A stretch of DNA of 64,000 bases. Source: Sphaeroforma sirkka (Eukaryota > Opisthokonta > Ichthyosporea > Ichthyophonida). The first letter of the stretch is position 1, and the number at the start of each line of letters is the position of its first letter. The position numbers and the translations under genes are program-made. Below the pieces are notes generated by a model. The model had not been told where the DNA came from and made no database searches. It was given only the letters and a program-made list of their open reading frames with translations. The stretch is taken from positions 1 through 64,000 of the forward strand of contig LUCW03000198.1 in NCBI GenBank assembly GCA_001586965.3. Reading direction: 5' to 3'. Below, in pieces: positions 21,960-33,367 of the stretch.

Positions 21960-24655
21960 TTGGCTAGACTCTATCACAGCATGAAGAAGAGTACATATGT
22001 GAGAGCAGGCCTGAGCCCTGGGACCTGCGCGGCTGCGCCAGGCTGCCGCCTGCCAGCAGTCAGTCGAGTCACGGAGTCAGGCTGCTCCAACTCAGGCCGG
22101 GCCTAAGGCTCAGGCCTCAGGGCCTCCGCTCCTCCAGGCCGCTCAGCCGCTCAGCCTGCGATTTTAATCTTAAAAACTTTCGCATTCCATGCGGTTCATT
22201 AGTACGGCGGTGGCGAATCACAATTCGCAAAACTGAACAAGATATCAATTTTACATTGGCTTTTAGAATAGGGTCTTTTGATTGAATTAAAGAAGCTTTT
22301 CAACATCGCAACCTACTCTGGTATTTTAGGTTCTCAGAGTCTCAGACTCACAAAGTCACATGCAGGGAAACTGTCAAACCGTGAACAAACATGTTTGTAA
22401 ATACTTATCATAGGTTATGTATTTTTAAAAACAAAATGTAAACATATCATGAAAATAGTTCACAGATGACAGAACTTTAGATGTCTAAATCGAACCAATC
22501 ACAAACATACATTTGAGATATAGATTCTGTCACTATTATCGATAAAAAATGTATTTATTTATTTTAAATGCGTTTGTTTTTTCTTTTTTATAAAACCAAA
22601 CATATATGTTTTTAAACTTTTTGTACAAAATTGTCGTAAAATAAAGAACTGGATTATAAAAATACGGTCTTCGTCTCTGCTCTCAATGACAAAAAAAATA
22701 CGATTGTCGTAATTAGATGGAACTTGATCCAAATCACCCAATTAGTTACTCTCCTCAAGCCTCAAGCCTCAAGCGAGAGAGATAAAAAAACTATACAATA
22801 AAAGTAATATTTATTAAAACAAATATAGAACAAAACAAAACAAAAAAGTATGTACGCAAAGTCGCAAACTTCATGGCCCCCCCTCTCTCTCTACTATATA
22901 GAGAGAAATTGTCGCTGATTCTTAAAAATGGATTCTCCCCACACAACAAGTGTGCAAATCTTTATATGTGTGTGTGAATACTGAATACATAGCCGGGAGG
23001 CGGCGCCGCCGACAAACTATTTAGAGGTACTGATTAGTGATCACTGAATCTTCAGACTTCAAAACTCTCTCTCCCCAGCGAGGGAGGGTCTCAAAAGACA
23101 ACCAGAGTCTCAACTGCTCGGAGCGGAAACCATTCAATCAAGTTTATCTCTACTATGTATGTAAATACAAAAATAGACACTATTTAGTAGTACTAAATAC
23201 GTGGTATGTACGCGGCACGGCGGCAGTCGTTTATTTTAAGAGGGCCATAGACTCACATACAATATTTATTTACATGCATACATTATACGGCACCAATTAC
23301 CGAATCGCAACTCCCAACTCCCAACTCCCAACTCCCAACCCATTCCCATGCCCCTTTGCATGTCATGTTTTTAGTTGTTGATTTTTCCAACAAAATGCGT
23401 ACTATCAAGTATCTCAATATCTGCATAGCAAGTAGAACAGGCTATGTATGATATCTGCTTTTACAATTTACATCACATAATTATTGTGGTTCATATGCCA
23501 ACATGACAGGTGAGACCAATTGCCTGGCCGCAACCGACAACTTGTGGCACTGAATTTTAGACCAGTGCTGAGTATGTATCCAATGGTCGTAGCCCTCCAT
23601 TTTGAGCTATGTCTTTCAGACTGCTACCATATTGTGGCACTCCCCAGCAGCTGGGGCCCAGCTGGGGACCTGGGGTAAAGAAACGGTCACTTTATCAGCA
23701 TATCTGCACCTTTCATGATTTATCAAAGCACATTTAAGCATAGCCTTTGTTTGATTTCAGAAGGCTATGATATAATGGCTCATTGCCTTTTCTTTTTTAT
23801 TTATCCTTATCCCATAGCCTCCAATAAAGAACACTTATCCGGCCTCTGAGTACAGAACCTGCAATATCTATTTATTTTACACCTTGAGAATTTTCCGAGC
23901 TTCAATGGCATTTACTTGAAATTAATGATTTATAGACAAGTTGTTTGGAACACTACTCAATTATTTGTGTTTTTTGGTCGGCTGGGCTTTTTGAATCGCG
24001 ACATATTAATCAACTATCACAAAACATGTCAACGACAGACTCAGTTATTTTGAGAATATATTCCCTATCTGTGTATGATAGAGAATGTTATTTTATTCGG
24101 TGCTCTCTGTAGGGATCCTCATAAAAGCATTTCCATATAGCTCTGTCATCGAGCCGATTACCTGTATGTATACTGATAAATCCGGCCCTCACTAATAAGC
24201 TGATCGTAGGTGTATGCAATATAGTACACGTTTCACGTCGTCAGTAATTCAGTTTGATCGAGTACATATTCGCTAGCGTAGTTGTCGCTCTGTCATCTAA
24301 AAAACTTTTTGCTTCCTAAAAATCAAATACAAAAGAAGATTGTGAAAATAAACAAAATTGATTTTTTTAACACATGTACACTGTATTTACAGTGTACAGT
24401 TCTAATAACTTCCACGTTGCCCCCAGTATTGCCCACTGCAAACGCTGAATTAACTATGTCTAGTCTCTGATACATTCTGACGCCAACGTGTTTTTCGATG
24501 TTCACATTAGGTGGATGCTTTTTCAGATGTGATATTGACTACCATCAGTGACTGTGTGGTTTTTTATGTACAGCCTCGGCCTTCGATATATTCTGCCGGC
24601 CATTAGGTGGTTTTTCTTAAGTGTATGCTTAATCAGGTGTGATTTTTGACGACCG
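21960..24655. other. Intergenic, no gene seen, with GC-rich islets
   Basis: A strongly GC-rich islet at 22,005-22,165 and smaller ones at 22,985-23,010 and 23,640-23,680 stand out from AT-rich DNA. The pair catagccttt and aaggctatg (23,732-23,770) forms an inverted repeat. A near-duplicate of the first GH18 exon boundary lies at about 24,530-24,590. Confidence 0.45.
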
Positions 24656-24659
24656 TCAG

Positions 24660-26439
24660 TGACAGTGTGTTTATTCCGCATACCGCCTTGGAAACGTTAC
24701 CATCCCTTGTGACTATAGCAAAGTTCATGTATCACCTTATACCCGTTTTGATGGAGGTTCTTGCGTTGACCATCTGCTATGTTGCTCAGAATCGACAGTA
24801 AAGCCTGATGTTGAGACGAGACAGACGCCAACTCTGTCTGACAAATTGATAGTTGGCTATGCCAACTGGAAACAATGCGACGATCATATAATCACAGCGG
24901 TTGAGAATGGGATAAACGTAGTAGTATGGTTCAGCATCAATCTAGCCGTATGCGAAGGTGAGCAAACTATCACAGGAGCAGTTCCCGATCTGTACTGTGT
25001 GGCACGAACCGTAGCGACACTCCGAGCACGTGGCTATGATGACGTGGTGCATATGATTTTTGTAGGAGGGTGGAATTCGCCCCTTCCCGATACGACGTAT
25101 AGCGGGCAGTCGTGGTTTGAGTACTTCCACGAATGGAACAACGAGGTGGTCGCAAGGCCGCAGATGGGTTGGCATGGCTTTGATGGCATTGTTTAAGATC
25201 CTGAGGGCAACAACGATGCATCTTTACCCAGCAACCACTTTACAGGTAGGCGTTATACGCATTGCTTTAGAGGATTCGGAATCGACATAACGCAATAACC
25301 GCGCTTCCTACTCCCTCTCCATCAATAGGATATGTGCCATTTATATTAGGAGCTTATGCCTAGATATTCCTTATACATACGTTCATTGGCTCCATACACC
25401 ATGTGTGCAAGTGGGTTTTTGGAGTGCCTTCAGTAGTACACTCCACCCATGGTCTTACTGCTTGAAATTCAGTCTAACTTTGGCAAAGTTAGCGTGCAAC
25501 GCCATTGCGTGGAAATTTTCGAAGTACATGAGTCTCGATCTCGGATCCTTTTCCAGCTCTTGCTTCGGACTATTATCATTTGCCTTTGATTTTGCTCATG
25601 CACGTTGTTGACGATTGCATTCATGGAAGCGAAGGCAAATACTACTTGAATTTCTAATTTGACCAAGTGCGAAAAAAAACTATCATCACAAAGACGCAAT
25701 CATAAGCTTGCTAGAAAGTACCCAAACAGATACCCAGCTAGTTGTAGTCTGATTGTATTGGGATGCTTTCAGATCACATTATTACTTATACGCGTTTTGC
25801 TTCTATCAAACGACTCTCGCTTTACCTGTGTAAACCTGATATTGTGTTGCCTCAAAAATCCGCATAGTGGCCCGGATGGACCTAATAGGTGAGATGTCGG
25901 TTGCATCCAAGCGCGCAGGCTATTTGGTCTCCTTAGCGCCAGCATAGAGTTACCTTGATGTGTCTATGACCGATTTTGATCTGAACGTGGACCATGCACC
26001 TACCTACTGGATGCATGACTTCAAATACCATGGCTTAAACACGTACGCGTACTGGTTGGCCAGATATCTAACTTTGTTGATAACTGGCAGGCGCGATGGT
26101 TGGGAAGTCCAATTCGAGAACGTTCCTGGCCTCGAGACTAAGGCGCAAACCATCAGCGTCACCCCTTCAAGGTTGCTAATCGGACTGGCCAATGACTGGA
26201 CCACCCCCTACACCATAACAGATCACACCTCAGTCGATTCCAACGAGGGTGAACAAGAAACCGTACCAAAGTTCTTACTGTTGTTGCCAGAACAGTTAGA
26301 GAAAGCTTATCAAGCGATGCCAGTCGAAATACAACCACGTGGGTTTATGTTTTGGAACATTGCTGACGAGGGCGAAGTCATTAACCAGGCCACGGGAGAG
26401 CGATTGTTTATGGCTAAGGATTTGAACAAGTTTCTACAG
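24660..26439 (+). pseudogene. GH18 chitinase-like gene, apparently broken
   Basis: Two exon-like blocks, 24,660-25,245 and 25,868-26,439, joined by a GT-AG intron of 622 bp with matching phase. The first reads into KLIVGYANWKQCDD, GINVVVWFSINLA and IFVGGWNSPLPD. The second reads MDLIGEMSVASKRAGYLVSL, SYLDVSMTDFDLN, FKYHGLNTYAYWLARY and PRGFMFWNIADEGE. These follow a family 18 glycoside hydrolase barrel, which cleaves chitin-type beta-1,4-GlcNAc polymers. Two in-frame stops sit in conserved places: one follows FDGIV where the family has the FDGIDxDxEG catalytic motif (TAA at 25,193-25,195), the other interrupts the APAESYLD block (TAG at 25,936-25,938). Both could be sequencing errors, but loss of the DxDxE aspartates points to real decay. 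A donor-like CAG|GTGCGAG ends the second block, so a further 3' exon may exist. The 5' end was not found. Confidence 0.65.
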
Positions 26440-27615
26440 GTGCGAGGGAGAGAAGGTGTTTGAGATCGAGCAGTGCGGTGTCATCTTTAATTCCGTCGGC
26501 CTATCAGATAGGCTGTTCGTGAGAGATAGATGTCCGGTACTGGCACGTCGTGCAAGCTGCTGCATGTCCATTGTCGCGTATACACACTGTGTAATCATGA
26601 AGGTATGGCTCAACATTCCATGCGAAACTCAGACGACGTTCCGGAATCCCAAACAATGAGATAAAACAAGTCTCCCAAAAACTCGAATGTGTATTGAGCG
26701 GTGAAAGTGGCACTTACGCTAACATAAGTTTTGCTGAAAAGTAGTGGTCAAGCTGTAGGACACGGCGGTCTAGAGTGCGACATATACTTTGGAGCCGTTT
26801 CTATCTCGGACCACTACGACCTCGGGCAAATACGTTCGGCTGTACAACTACAACAGTGTCAAGGCGATATCAGGCCCAATTAGAGTGAGTGCAGGCGTAG
26901 TGCAATTGCGGTTTGAAAGTTACTTATAAGCTAAGAACACTCCGACTGCCTTCGGTGACTATAGAGGTGTCTAAATAGTCGCCTTAGCCAAGTCGCAAGT
27001 AGTGGCTTATAGGCGCAAAGACAGCGGTAAATAGTACACCACTGAAATCTCAACGAAGATACAATGAATGTACTATTCTGCAATCTATAGCAAGTAGTGC
27101 ATAGAAAGAATACTAGGAACATGGGTTTTTTCTAATTCAATGTATGCACATTGAAATGTCATGTCTGGCGATGCGTCAGGGTGTAGCTTTCCATATTAAC
27201 AAATAAACGTATGCTAGGATAGAATGTATCTTTTGCCGTAAAAAAAAAAGTGAATTCCGATGTTTATTGCTGCATATCCACACACTTCTATGTATATCGA
27301 GATCGAATCTTCACATAAACGAACATTCTTAATATTTCTACTTACTTCAAATATATATCAACACAAACAAAACAACCCTCCATGCCTTGTATGGCCCTAC
27401 ATACATTCACTTGTATCGATATGTCGCTTGGCGTGTATATATCAGGAGAGTGTTTGCGCTATTGAAATATCGCCCGCTAGACCTCACATAATCGCATCTG
27501 CACGTGCTAGCGTCCTTGCCCCTCTCAGTTCACCGAGCGTATTTGTAACTTTGCACGCCAGCAATGGAGTCTGGTTGGTAAATGTGTACGTGAATGTATA
27601 CATCCGAAATGTGCA
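26440..27615. other. Intergenic, no gene seen
   Basis: Only short frames; may contain further decayed 3' sequence of the GH18-like gene. Nothing else is supported. Confidence 0.4.
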
Positions 27616-27962
27616 CAGGAAAAGGCACGCTCCCCGTACAGATGCGTGCGTCTACATCCGAAGAGATCAATAAAACATGTGAGCACAATAGTTGAAAATT
27701 ATCTAATTCAATAAACATTCAGTCCTACAGGATACACTCAGCAGTACTTGAAAGATAAAAAGGCGAATACACATGTACAAGTGTAAATATGATGTAAATA
27801 CCTGTCGCTAAATATGTCATCTTCAAGAACATGCATATATACACATAAATGCACGCATATCCCTTGTACGATCAGAAGTAGAATCGCTACCTTATATATA
27901 AACGTCTACTTAGTCAAGTCCGCCACTTAAGATTTCGAGCCGAAGGATGAATAGCATGTATG

Positions 27963-28062
<100 letters not shown>

Positions 28063-28840
28063 TCATACATACACTCATACATACACTTATACATACACTC
28101 ATACATACACCCATGCAAACACTCATACATACACTCATACATACACTCATACATACACTCATACATACACTCATCCATACACTCATCCATGCACTCATTC
28201 ATACACTCATCCATACAAATATACACACATGCACTCATCCACACATACAGTACACTCATCCATACACTCATCCATACACTCATCTGTACGCTCATCCATA
28301 CATTCATCCACACATTCATCCATTGGCTCATCCATACGCTCATCCATACACTCATCCATACACTCATCCATACGCCATCATCCATACACTTCATCCATAC
28401 GCATCGTCTATACACATATGCGTACACTCATCCATACACTCATCCAACAACATATACACGCACATACACTCTCATCCACACATACAGTTGCATCATCCAT
28501 ACACTCATCCATACACTCATCCATACACTCATCCATACACTCATCCATACACTCATGCACTCACTCGGTCCATACGCATATACACACATATACGCTCATA
28601 CACACATACACTCATCCACACATACACTCATCCACACATACACACATACACATGTACACACATACACACATATACACCTACACACACACACATACACACA
28701 GACACACAGACACACATACACGCATACACATATACGCACATACACATACGCGTACGCATACACACACACGCATATATATATATATATATATATATATGCA
28801 TACATACATATATATATATATATCAATGTATATATGTATG

Positions 28841-28870
<30 letters not shown>
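28063..28870. repeat. Minisatellite of 12-bp unit atacactcatcc, degrading into CA/TA repeats
   Basis: About 45 copies of atacactcatcc or atacactcatac and variants to 28,560, then CACATA, TA and TG runs to about 28,870. Units of 12 bp give long but meaningless open frames in several phases. Confidence 0.95.
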
Positions 28871-28871
<1 letters not shown>

Positions 28872-30422
28872 ATGTCGAATCTCCATATACGAGCATCTCG
28901 AAATGCAAGCATATCTGCCGTAGCTGAGAGTATTGATATAGATCACGACCCTACTCTTATTCCACCTTTTGAGAAAGAGATCACCCTGGATGCAACATCA
29001 AATCTTACATGCACTGATGCCCTCTGATACGCACAAGTACAAGCACAATCACTCAGGCGAAAGACCATATGTCTGTGCAAACCCCGAGTGTAGAGCGTCT
29101 CCACCCGACGTGTGCACGAAAATATGGACACTCGCCCAAGTGATTGAGCTTGCATGTGGTCAAATTGGCATTGTGTGTACAGTTTACATTGATATGTATG
29201 GCTCCACGAATAAAGTGCTCGTATGCTTTCCCGAATAAAATTTTCTGCTACCATTTCAAACCCACAACTAAGAAAATGAATATTATAATAGCATACATGT
29301 AAAATCTGTTGCGTACGCATATTTCATTGGTGCGCAAACATCCGAGTAGTTAAAAATGAATACTTTTATCCTGAACACGTTATAAATGAACCATAGAATT
29401 TGAACATAACAATACGTGTTGAAATTGAGTATGAGTATTCTAGTTACGACAGCGTACTTCGGATGTACCTTTATTCCCGTTGTTAGTAAGCTCATTTACA
29501 CAGACGAATGCCGCTACATCCGGATATACCCTATTATTGCAAAAATTACACTCAACGCAAGCACAGAATAAGGGCCAATTTGCTAATGCATGCACTATGC
29601 ATGCGCCGCTTAGAACGAGTGTATACCTACACAAATTTAGATTTGTCACTACCACGACAGGAAAATAACGTACTTACGAAACTCATCGTGTGTTCGTATC
29701 CTAAGAGTGGTCTTCCCATGAAGCGCCGTAAGTTACAAATACCAGTATCTCTACATACATCGCATTCACATAGGCGAACTCCCCTATTCCTATGCACATC
29801 CCGAGTGATGAAGTGATTTCACCCGACGAAAGCACGGATATAGGACAATTGTCCGTATGAATGTGCTTGTTTCTGTCAGCATAACATGCCCTACGTGGAA
29901 GTGCCTAAGATGATGCTATACTTCGACATTTCTCACCCAAAATATCCACTCAGATATATTACGATACAAGTGCGTGCATCGCATGCATTATTTAGTTTCA
30001 TACATATCCCTTGCTACATCATACAACATATACAAAAGACAATTTACGAACTTTAATAGTCACAACCTTGTCGCTTCCAAGACTGGTTGCTGATTTTTTT
30101 AGAATACAACAGTGTGCTTTGTATCACGGTATAGCTATCGCACTCACGCATCCACACAGGGGAACGCCCCTACGCCTATACATACCCCGGGCAGGAAACT
30201 CCTTTCCTCAAGGTGTACACAGGCAGAGGAACTTTCGCCCGTGGGGATGCGCTAAATTGCGAAACAACTCCGATACTCTGCTGCCTAAGTGTAGACAGAT
30301 ATCGACACGGAGAAGTCCTATGAGACACTTTACACGTACAAATTCTATATACTACCAATTGTATAGCTATCGCGGATCCGAGGTGAACACACACTACCAA
30401 TAGCACGGATCCCCTCCACCAC

Positions 30423-32282
30423 TCACGCTACCTGCTGCTTAATGGACAACCGTGCCTGCTGGCTTACCCCACCTGCTGGAATGCGGATGACTCTCTTAGT
30501 ACCTGACGCGCTCTGGTTGTACTTGTACGACATGCCCCTTCTTGTATCTTGTTTTCTCGTCAACTCTTGGTGGTGATTGCGGTCTACCTCTTGTTCCCTC
30601 TGATCCAGAGAAGCGCGGCGAGTACTTGTACTGGCCATAGTGCTCTCTGTGCTCTTCTCTTTCCATCTACTCGTCTTCGTCATGTCCTGCTTGTTTATCA
30701 TCATAGACTGCGTCGTTTGGTCTACAACGGTCTCTATACGCTTCACATTGGCGTTGAATAAGCGTTTTAGTAGGATGTACCGGTACAAAGATACATCTGG
30801 CCGGCCTTGGCTGTGCGACATCTTCTCAGCCGTGGTTTTCAGTATAACTTGTCGTTTCTTGAGACACACCATCACAGGCAAATCGGTGGGTATGACAATC
30901 TTTTTTCCTGCTGAGTTCACAGGCAAAGGTACGGCAGTGGAGATGACATGCGATGACAGAACGTTTGCAGGTTCAGCAGCTTCAGAGATACCTAAGATGT
31001 TTAGTGCCTCTCCGCTGCCAACTCCGCGTACCCTTGTGTTGGTATTTGTGCTACTGTCACGTTTCTTCGTGTCGTTGTTAGTTGTACTACCGTTGCGTTT
31101 CCTTGTATCAGTCTTTGTGCTACTATTACGTTTCTTAGTATCGATGTCAGTACTTTTTCCAGTAAGTTCACCTGCTTGACTATTCCCCACCTTCTGCACT
31201 GATTCGTATCCTTCCTTGTTATTAACCTTAAGCAAGGGCTCACTGCGTAACAATCTCAGTGGATTTTTGTCTAAATGCTCGCCCCCGATACTACTGATAG
31301 TATCCGAATAACAGATGCTCTCCACACCCTCTACACACTTCTCCAGGGTATCCTCGCCAAGTTCATCGTCACAGCTATCATCTCCATCGTCGGACGACGT
31401 ATCATCAGTGTCCACATAACTGCTGTAGTTCATCTCACTGTTGCTACTATACGCTCGCGCACGCAAGGGTGAAGCCGCCCGCATGGTTCTCCCAGGTGAT
31501 GGACTTAGCAATTGTAAGTCCTTCATATTCGCCCCAACCCCTTCGTTAACCTGATATGCAGGCGCGCTAATCGCCGCCGCTTTGGTTGAAGTCGCCACAT
31601 TATTGGACGTGCTCTCTGTGGTGTCGTCATCGACTATGTCAGGAGTATTTCCTGTTGTTGGTGTGCATACGTTCGCTGAGTGCTTGTGTGTACTTCCAGC
31701 GTGTGTAGCGGGTTGCCGATAGCTGGTCTCGCCTGCATTCAGTGTACTTGATTCACTGAGACCCCTTCTAGTCTTGCTTTTATCGTACACACGAGGACGC
31801 GCCCTGCCCGTTGAGGGGGGCCTCTGCTGTGGTACTATGTTTAACCTCTCGTGTGATATCTCGTGTGATACTTTTCCGTGACTTTCGTGTAGTGGTTTGC
31901 TATGACTCTCGTGTGGCACACGAGGCTGACTTCTGTGTGCAGTTCTAGAGTGACTATATCCCTCTGAAATATGCCTGTGCCGTGGAATTTCGTTTATCTT
32001 TTCATGTGGCGTAGTGCTAGGACGACTTTCATGTGCTGCTTTGGGACTACTGTCGTACTTTACTTTAGACTGACTTTTGTGTGGTGCTGTAGAATGATCA
32101 CCATTCGGTTCACTAGCGTGATCTACGTGTGGTTTTCTACTGTACTCGTTCTGGCTGTCAGTTTGCGATGTAGCACGCTTGTAGTACCCCGTGCGTGGTC
32201 TGGAAGCTAAGGCTCGGGACTGTCTAATGATCTCACCCGCAGCGTTGATCGTCCACCCACTGACTCCATCGTTTGCGTGCAT
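30423..32282 (-). CDS. Large disordered protein of unknown function
   Basis: An open frame of 619 residues from the ATG at 32,282 to the stop at 30,423, far longer than chance in this base composition. I do not recognise it. The N-terminal 180 residues are rich in His, Ser, Pro and Arg, with recurring SxPRxPHESHxK phrases. The middle has an acidic Asp/Ser run (TDDTSSDDGDDSCDDELGED, about 300-320). A three-fold repeat of the phrase DTKKRNSSTK then follows (about 385-425). A short region near 470-530 (IPTDLPVMVCLKKRQVILK, SLYRYILLKRLF) is the only part that looks folded. The C-terminal 90 residues are basic. There is no signal peptide or membrane segment. A scaffold or chromatin/RNA-associated role would fit the composition, but that is a guess. 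The start is the first ATG and an upstream coding exon is possible. Confidence 0.65.
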   Translation of the reverse strand: MHANDGVSGWTINAAGEIIRQSRALASRPRTGYYKRATSQTDSQNEYSRKPHVDHASEPNGDHSTAPHKSQSKVKYDSSPKAAHESRPSTTPHEKINEIPRHRHISEGYSHSRTAHRSQPRVPHESHSKPLHESHGKVSHEISHERLNIVPQQRPPSTGRARPRVYDKSKTRRGLSESSTLNAGETSYRQPATHAGSTHKHSANVCTPTTGNTPDIVDDDTTESTSNNVATSTKAAAISAPAYQVNEGVGANMKDLQLLSPSPGRTMRAASPLRARAYSSNSEMNYSSYVDTDDTSSDDGDDSCDDELGEDTLEKCVEGVESICYSDTISSIGGEHLDKNPLRLLRSEPLLKVNNKEGYESVQKVGNSQAGELTGKSTDIDTKKRNSSTKTDTRKRNGSTTNNDTKKRDSSTNTNTRVRGVGSGEALNILGISEAAEPANVLSSHVISTAVPLPVNSAGKKIVIPTDLPVMVCLKKRQVILKTTAEKMSHSQGRPDVSLYRYILLKRLFNANVKRIETVVDQTTQSMMINKQDMTKTSRWKEKSTESTMASTSTRRASLDQREQEVDRNHHQELTRKQDTRRGMSYKYNQSASGTKRVIRIPAGGVSQQARLSIKQQVA

Positions 32283-33135
32283 ACTCGTCTCTACAACGGT
32301 CTATTTGAATTCTGATATATGGCAATGCTGGCCGGTCCGAGAATACTGCTATGCCAAGTGCTTAACATTTTGTGGTTTTCATTGAGCAGACAGCACATTC
32401 ACCGTTGTACTCTATAGTGCGGTGTTGCATGCTTTGATATTATGTAGTAGTATTTGAAATTGTTGCAAAGCCCCCTCTGAAATAGAACAAGGCTATGTGA
32501 TTAACAGTATGTAAATATCACAGATGTACATACGAGGTGCCCTTCATGCACAGCCTTCTTCTGAAAATTAAACATTTTCAAAAGGCTATGTTCTTTATTT
32601 GTGTTTTTATTTCCATTTTAGGCTTTGAGAGTTCCTGCTCTCCCCTGATCTCCATTCTCCTCGCCTCATACTGTATTTTTAAGTATTTAATATATTTTAA
32701 AAAATATGTATTTATTCACGGATTTGGAAGTCCAATAAAACACGACTGGGGCGCCGCGAGGACTGAAAACGTATAACCAAGAGACCGAAGAAAAAATAGT
32801 CATTTCATATTCAGACTACAAGTAGATAGTAAAAGATGTCTCAACCATTACACGCCCAATATAGCACTATCACCATGAAATACATACACACGTATATACA
32901 CTCACACAACGAGGGACCCCTCCCCTTTCTTCCTCAAATTCACTCAACACACACACACACACCAATACGCACTGTTGCTCAGTCACACACGCTCACACAT
33001 AAACCCGCTCACCCACACAAGCTTACTTGCTCACACCCACTCACGTAATCACTCCCTCGCACACCTCACTCGCACACGAATACATACGTCTACTCACTCA
33101 CAAATACTCTTACATACGCATTCACGCATACGCCT
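32283..33135. other. Intergenic; low-complexity CACTCACA stretch
   Basis: Contains the words aaggctatg (32,489-32,497 and 32,582-32,590) and cagccttctt (32,551-32,560), an inverted pair also seen elsewhere. Cytosine/adenine-rich low-complexity sequence lies at 32,880-33,120. No gene seen. Confidence 0.45.
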
Positions 33136-33243
33136 ATGATACTTCCGGTCCAGGCCAGCCAACACATACCGAATTCATCCGTGGTCTGGTGCGGCATTGG
33201 CTTGCCCCCATCTTCGCTCCTCGAACGGATTATGACGGATAAC
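33136..33243 (+). mobile_element. Fragment of element family D
   Basis: About 108 bp closely matching, in opposite orientation, the part of family D near 46,245-46,350. It shares the reading DPGQPTHTEFIRGLVRHWL and the same end. It lies directly upstream of the plus-strand family C copy. Retroelement fossil of unknown family. Confidence 0.55.
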
Positions 33244-33367
33244 TTGGTCCTTCTCGGTATTTCATACTCTGCACTAACCCATTCCGCGGCACTACACGGC
33301 GCAGACCCGATCCGTACCACAGAGGTGAGTACTCTACTTATTAGGTCAGCAAGCGAATACATGGAAC

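Noticed and set aside
30640-31179. A hydrophobic plus-strand frame resembling a membrane protein
   Set aside because: Antisense shadow of the disordered protein; Ser/Thr/Lys codons read backwards give Leu/Val/Phe.
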